Positions 61,702 through 64,000 of a stretch of 64,000 nt of DNA are shown piece by piece; the stretch's first letter is position 1; each line of letters opens with the position of its first letter. The notes under the pieces were generated by a model that did not search any database, had not been told where the DNA came from, and saw nothing but the letters and a program-made list of their open reading frames with translations. The translations under genes and the position numbers were made by a program. The stretch is from Paraconexibacter algicola (GTDB taxonomy: Bacteria; Actinomycetota; Thermoleophilia; Solirubrobacterales; Solirubrobacteraceae), in the NCBI RefSeq assembly GCF_003044185.1, contig NZ_PYYB01000001.1:2562978-2626977 (forward strand), in the 5' to 3' direction.

Positions 61702-63096
61702 ATGACCAGCTTCGCCGATCTCGGCATCTCCGAGACCGTCGCCCGCGCGCTCGACGGCGCGGGCATCACCAGCCCGTTCCCCGTCCAGGCCGCGGTCATC
61801 CCCGACGCCCTCGCCGGCGCGGACGTCCTCGTCCAGTCGCCCACCGGCTCGGGCAAGACGATCGCCTTCGGCCTGCCGCTCGTCGAGCGGATCGAGGCGA
61901 CCGACCGCCGTGCCGCCGCGCTCGTGCTCGCCCCGACGCGCGAGCTCGCCACCCAGATCGTGGACGACCTGCTGCCGCTCGCGCACGCCCGCGCGCTCTC
62001 CGTCGCGGCCGTGTACGGCGGCGTCGGCATCGTCGCGCAGGCCAAGCGCGCCGCGAAGGCGCACATCATCGTCGCGACGCCGGGGCGCCTGATCGACCTG
62101 CTCGACCGCGGCGACGTCGACCTGCGCCACGTCCGCATCGCGGTGCTCGACGAGGCCGACCGGATGCTCGACATGGGCTTCAAGCCCGCGGTCGACCGGA
62201 TCCTGCGCGAGGTCCCGTCCGACCGCCAGATGCTGTTCTTCAGCGCGACGCTCGACGGCGCGCCGCGGGCGTTCGCCGACGCGTTCACCCGCGACGCCCG
62301 CGAGCACAAGCTCGCGGCTCCCGTCTCGCAGCGCAGCAGCGAGATCGTGCACCGCTTCGTGGCGGTGCCGCACGAGGACAAGCTCGACCTCCTCGCGACC
62401 CTCCTGCATCGGGAGGAGCGCGGGCTGGCCGTCGTCTTCGTGCGCACCAAGCGCGGCGCCGACCGGCTCGTCAAGCGGCTCTCCCGCAGCGGCGTCAACG
62501 CGGTCGCGATGCACGGCGACAAGAGCCAGGGCCAGCGCGAGAAGGCGCTCGCCCGGTTCGAGGAGGGGACGGTCGACACGCTCGTCGCGACCGACGTCGC
62601 CGCGCGCGGCCTCGACGTCCGCGACGTCACGCACGTCCTGAACTTCGACATCCCCGAGGACCGCGAGACCTACGTCCACCGCTCCGGTCGCACCGGTCGC
62701 GCCGGCCGTGAGGGTACGGCGATCACGCTCGTGTCGCCCGACCAGCACAAGGACATCGTCGCGATCGCCCGCGAGCTGCAGCTCGAGGACCAGCTGCGCG
62801 ACGCCGGCATCACGGCCGCCAACGGCGGCCCGCCGCGCCCGAAGCCCCAGCGCGGCCAGCGCCCGGCGGGGGCCGGCGGTGGCCAGCGGCGCGGCGGCCA
62901 GGGCGGCGGCGCGCGCGGAGGCCACGGCGCGGGCTCCGCGTCGGGCGGCAACGGCGGCGGCGGGGCGAAGAAGCGCTCCGGTCGCGGCGGCTCCGGCGGC
63001 GGCTCGGGCTCGGGGTCCGGTGGCGGCTCGGGGCGCAAGACGACCTTCTCGGGCGGCACGTTCGGCGCCGCCCCGGGTGGGCGCCGCGGCCGCTAG
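61702..63096 (+). CDS. DEAD-box RNA helicase (RhlE/CsdA type)
   Basis: 464 residues. AAGGAG nine bases before ATG 61702. Motifs in order: Q motif TSPFPVQAAVIP (Q29), I SPTGSGKT (K52), Ia APTRELATQ, Ib TPGRLIDLL, II LDEADRMLDMGF, III FSATLDG, IV VVFVRTKRGAD, V TDVAARGLDV, VI HRSGRTGRAG. From about 375 the tail is a Gly/Arg/Ser-rich RNA-binding region (GGGQRRGGQGGGARGG, GGSGSGSGGGSGRK). Unwinds structured RNA, likely in cold or ribosome assembly. The 5' region (about 61564-61701) is long enough for a regulated leader, though no structure is clear. Confidence 0.95.
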   Translation: MTSFADLGISETVARALDGAGITSPFPVQAAVIPDALAGADVLVQSPTGSGKTIAFGLPLVERIEATDRRAAALVLAPTRELATQIVDDLLPLAHARALSVAAVYGGVGIVAQAKRAAKAHIIVATPGRLIDLLDRGDVDLRHVRIAVLDEADRMLDMGFKPAVDRILREVPSDRQMLFFSATLDGAPRAFADAFTRDAREHKLAAPVSQRSSEIVHRFVAVPHEDKLDLLATLLHREERGLAVVFVRTKRGADRLVKRLSRSGVNAVAMHGDKSQGQREKALARFEEGTVDTLVATDVAARGLDVRDVTHVLNFDIPEDRETYVHRSGRTGRAGREGTAITLVSPDQHKDIVAIARELQLEDQLRDAGITAANGGPPRPKPQRGQRPAGAGGGQRRGGQGGGARGGHGAGSASGGNGGGGAKKRSGRGGSGGGSGSGSGGGSGRKTTFSGGTFGAAPGGRRGR

Positions 63097-63145
63097 GCGG
63101 GCGTCGTCACCCGCCGGCGCGCGGCCCGGCCCGCCCGGGCCGCCG

Positions 63146-64000
63146 TCAGCGGTCGGCCCGCGCCCAGGCCTTGAGGTCCGGGAGCGGGTCGCGGGAGGCC
63201 CCGCCGGTGTACCAGCCCGGCGCGGTCCAGATCTCGAAGTGCAGGTGGCAGGCGGTCGCGTTGCCGGTGCGGCCGACCGCCCCGAACACCTCGCCGGTGG
63301 CGATGGTGTCGCCCTTGTCCTGGGTGACCGCGCGCTGCAGGTGCATGTACGCGTGGTCCTCGCCGCTCTCGGCCCCACGGATCACGACGTAGTTGCCGGC
63401 GCGGCCGTCGGTCGCCTTGAAGACGACCTTGCCGCCCTCGGCGGCAGCCATCGGCACGCCGCAGCTCGCGAACACGTCGACGCCCTTGTGCGCGCCGCCG
63501 CGGTCGCCGTAGAAGGTGCCCTCGTCCCCGAACTTCCAACTGCCCCGGATCGGGAACACGCGGCTGCCGGGGGCGACGGTCGCGGCGACCGGCTGCGGGT
63601 CGATCGTCGGGGTCGCGGCCCCCGTGGGGGTCGGGGCGGGCGCGAGCGTGCGGATCCGCCGGGCCTCCGAGCGCGTCACCCTGCCGTCGGCCCGGAGCTT
63701 CGCGCGGCGCTCCAGCGTCCGCACGGCCTTCACGGTCGCCGGCCCGAAGTCGCCGTCGGGCGTCACCTTCACGCCGTGGTCGATGAGGAACCGCTGCAGC
63801 CCGCGGACGTCGGTGCCGGTCAGGCCGCTGCGCAGCGTCCGCGACGCGTAGGCGACGGTCCGCACCCGCGGGCGGGCGCGGCGCCGCATCTGCCGGGCCT
63901 GCTCGCGGTCGACGACCGCGTCCTCGGGCAGGCCCTCCTCGCGCTCGTAGCGACGGACGGCGAGCTCGGTCTCGCGGCCGTAGCGGCCGTCACGGCCGAC
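63146..64000 (-). CDS. M23 peptidase with peptidoglycan-binding domains, N-terminus beyond the right edge
   Basis: 284 residues are in the window; the frame stays open through base 64000. In protein order: the end of one peptidoglycan-binding repeat (VGRDGRYGRETELAVRRYER, then EEGLPEDAVVDREQARQ), a second repeat (TLRSGLTGTDVRGLQRFLID; DGDFGPATVKAVRTLERRA), a Pro/Thr linker, then the M23 LytM domain: metal ligands in RGGAHKGVDVFASCG (HxxxD) and CHLHFEIWTAPG (HxH), with VVFKATDGRAGNYVVIRG between. A cell-wall hydrolase or endopeptidase; full-length proteins of this build carry a signal peptide. The LytM site is intact, so it is probably active. Confidence 0.9.
   Translation of the reverse strand, partial: VGRDGRYGRETELAVRRYEREEGLPEDAVVDREQARQMRRRARPRVRTVAYASRTLRSGLTGTDVRGLQRFLIDHGVKVTPDGDFGPATVKAVRTLERRAKLRADGRVTRSEARRIRTLAPAPTPTGAATPTIDPQPVAATVAPGSRVFPIRGSWKFGDEGTFYGDRGGAHKGVDVFASCGVPMAAAEGGKVVFKATDGRAGNYVVIRGAESGEDHAYMHLQRAVTQDKGDTIATGEVFGAVGRTGNATACHLHFEIWTAPGWYTGGASRDPLPDLKAWARADR

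Overview
The window is very GC-rich by eye, with strong third-position G/C bias, frequent GTG starts and dense genes. Several features together point to the Actinomycetota, most likely a soil-type member of the class Thermoleophilia (Solirubrobacterales and relatives): secreted proteins with Ig-like, RTX-like and NHL repeats, NarL/LuxR signalling proteins, a CoxSLM-type molybdenum hydroxylase operon, and a sigma factor fused to a zinc-finger and membrane tail. This placement is inference from gene content; no rRNA, tRNA, CRISPR array or insertion sequence was seen.

Layout. 1-6959: the start of a large secreted Ig-repeat protein running off the left edge, then a signalling island (a 68-residue H-box mini-protein, a NarL-type response regulator and a CHASE hybrid histidine kinase) and a secreted RTX-like protein. 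7158-10557: a thiolase and SDR pair, a YccF membrane protein, an L7/L12-like plus SHOCT protein and a zinc ribbon protein. 10738-14540: a second two-component system, a small basic protein and an acyl-CoA synthetase. 14545-15921: an OhrR/MarR-type repressor divergent from an alpha/beta hydrolase, with a tandem operator between them. 16113-20609: a sigma factor fused to a zinc finger and membrane anchor, a secreted helical protein behind a structured leader, a degenerate receiver, a glyoxalase, and a lipoprotein separated from the next reading frame only by an in-frame TGA. 20660-33457: a trypsin-like protease, a 2,4-dienoyl-CoA reductase, PEP carboxylase, an SGNH hydrolase, a large LuxR ATPase regulator and an NHL-repeat secreted protein. 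33739-36835: a Walker-A-less nucleotide-kinase-like protein, a D-amino-acid oxidase and another RTX-like protein.

36814-42395 (minus strand) is a tightly coupled five-gene operon in which every junction is a 4-base GTGA or ATGA overlap: two paralogous cysteine hydrolases, an NCS2-like permease, an alpha/beta hydrolase and allophanate hydrolase. It looks like a nitrogen-scavenging route for a biuret- or ureide-like compound. An FCD-type GntR regulator lies close by. 44683-52169 holds secreted and peptidase genes (an M19-like dipeptidase with an extra N-terminal domain, an M20 peptidase), an alpha/beta hydrolase, an acyltransferase and a secreted clan GH-A glycosidase. 52355-60401 is an eight-gene operon for a xanthine-oxidase-family molybdenum hydroxylase with its maturation genes (MoxR ATPase, VWA protein, XdhC/CoxI, MobA-like transferase, CoxG). 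Its active-site loop is of the form II type, so CO is probably not the substrate. The window closes with an AzlCD exporter pair, a DEAD-box RNA helicase and an M23 peptidase cut by the right edge.

Regulation. Many monocistronic starts carry a -10-like hexamer about 6-7 bases upstream and no Shine-Dalgarno sequence, which suggests leaderless mRNAs; operon-internal and secreted-protein genes more often keep a Shine-Dalgarno sequence. Each two-component locus has its own repeated palindrome. These are the clearest unexplained non-coding signals in the window.
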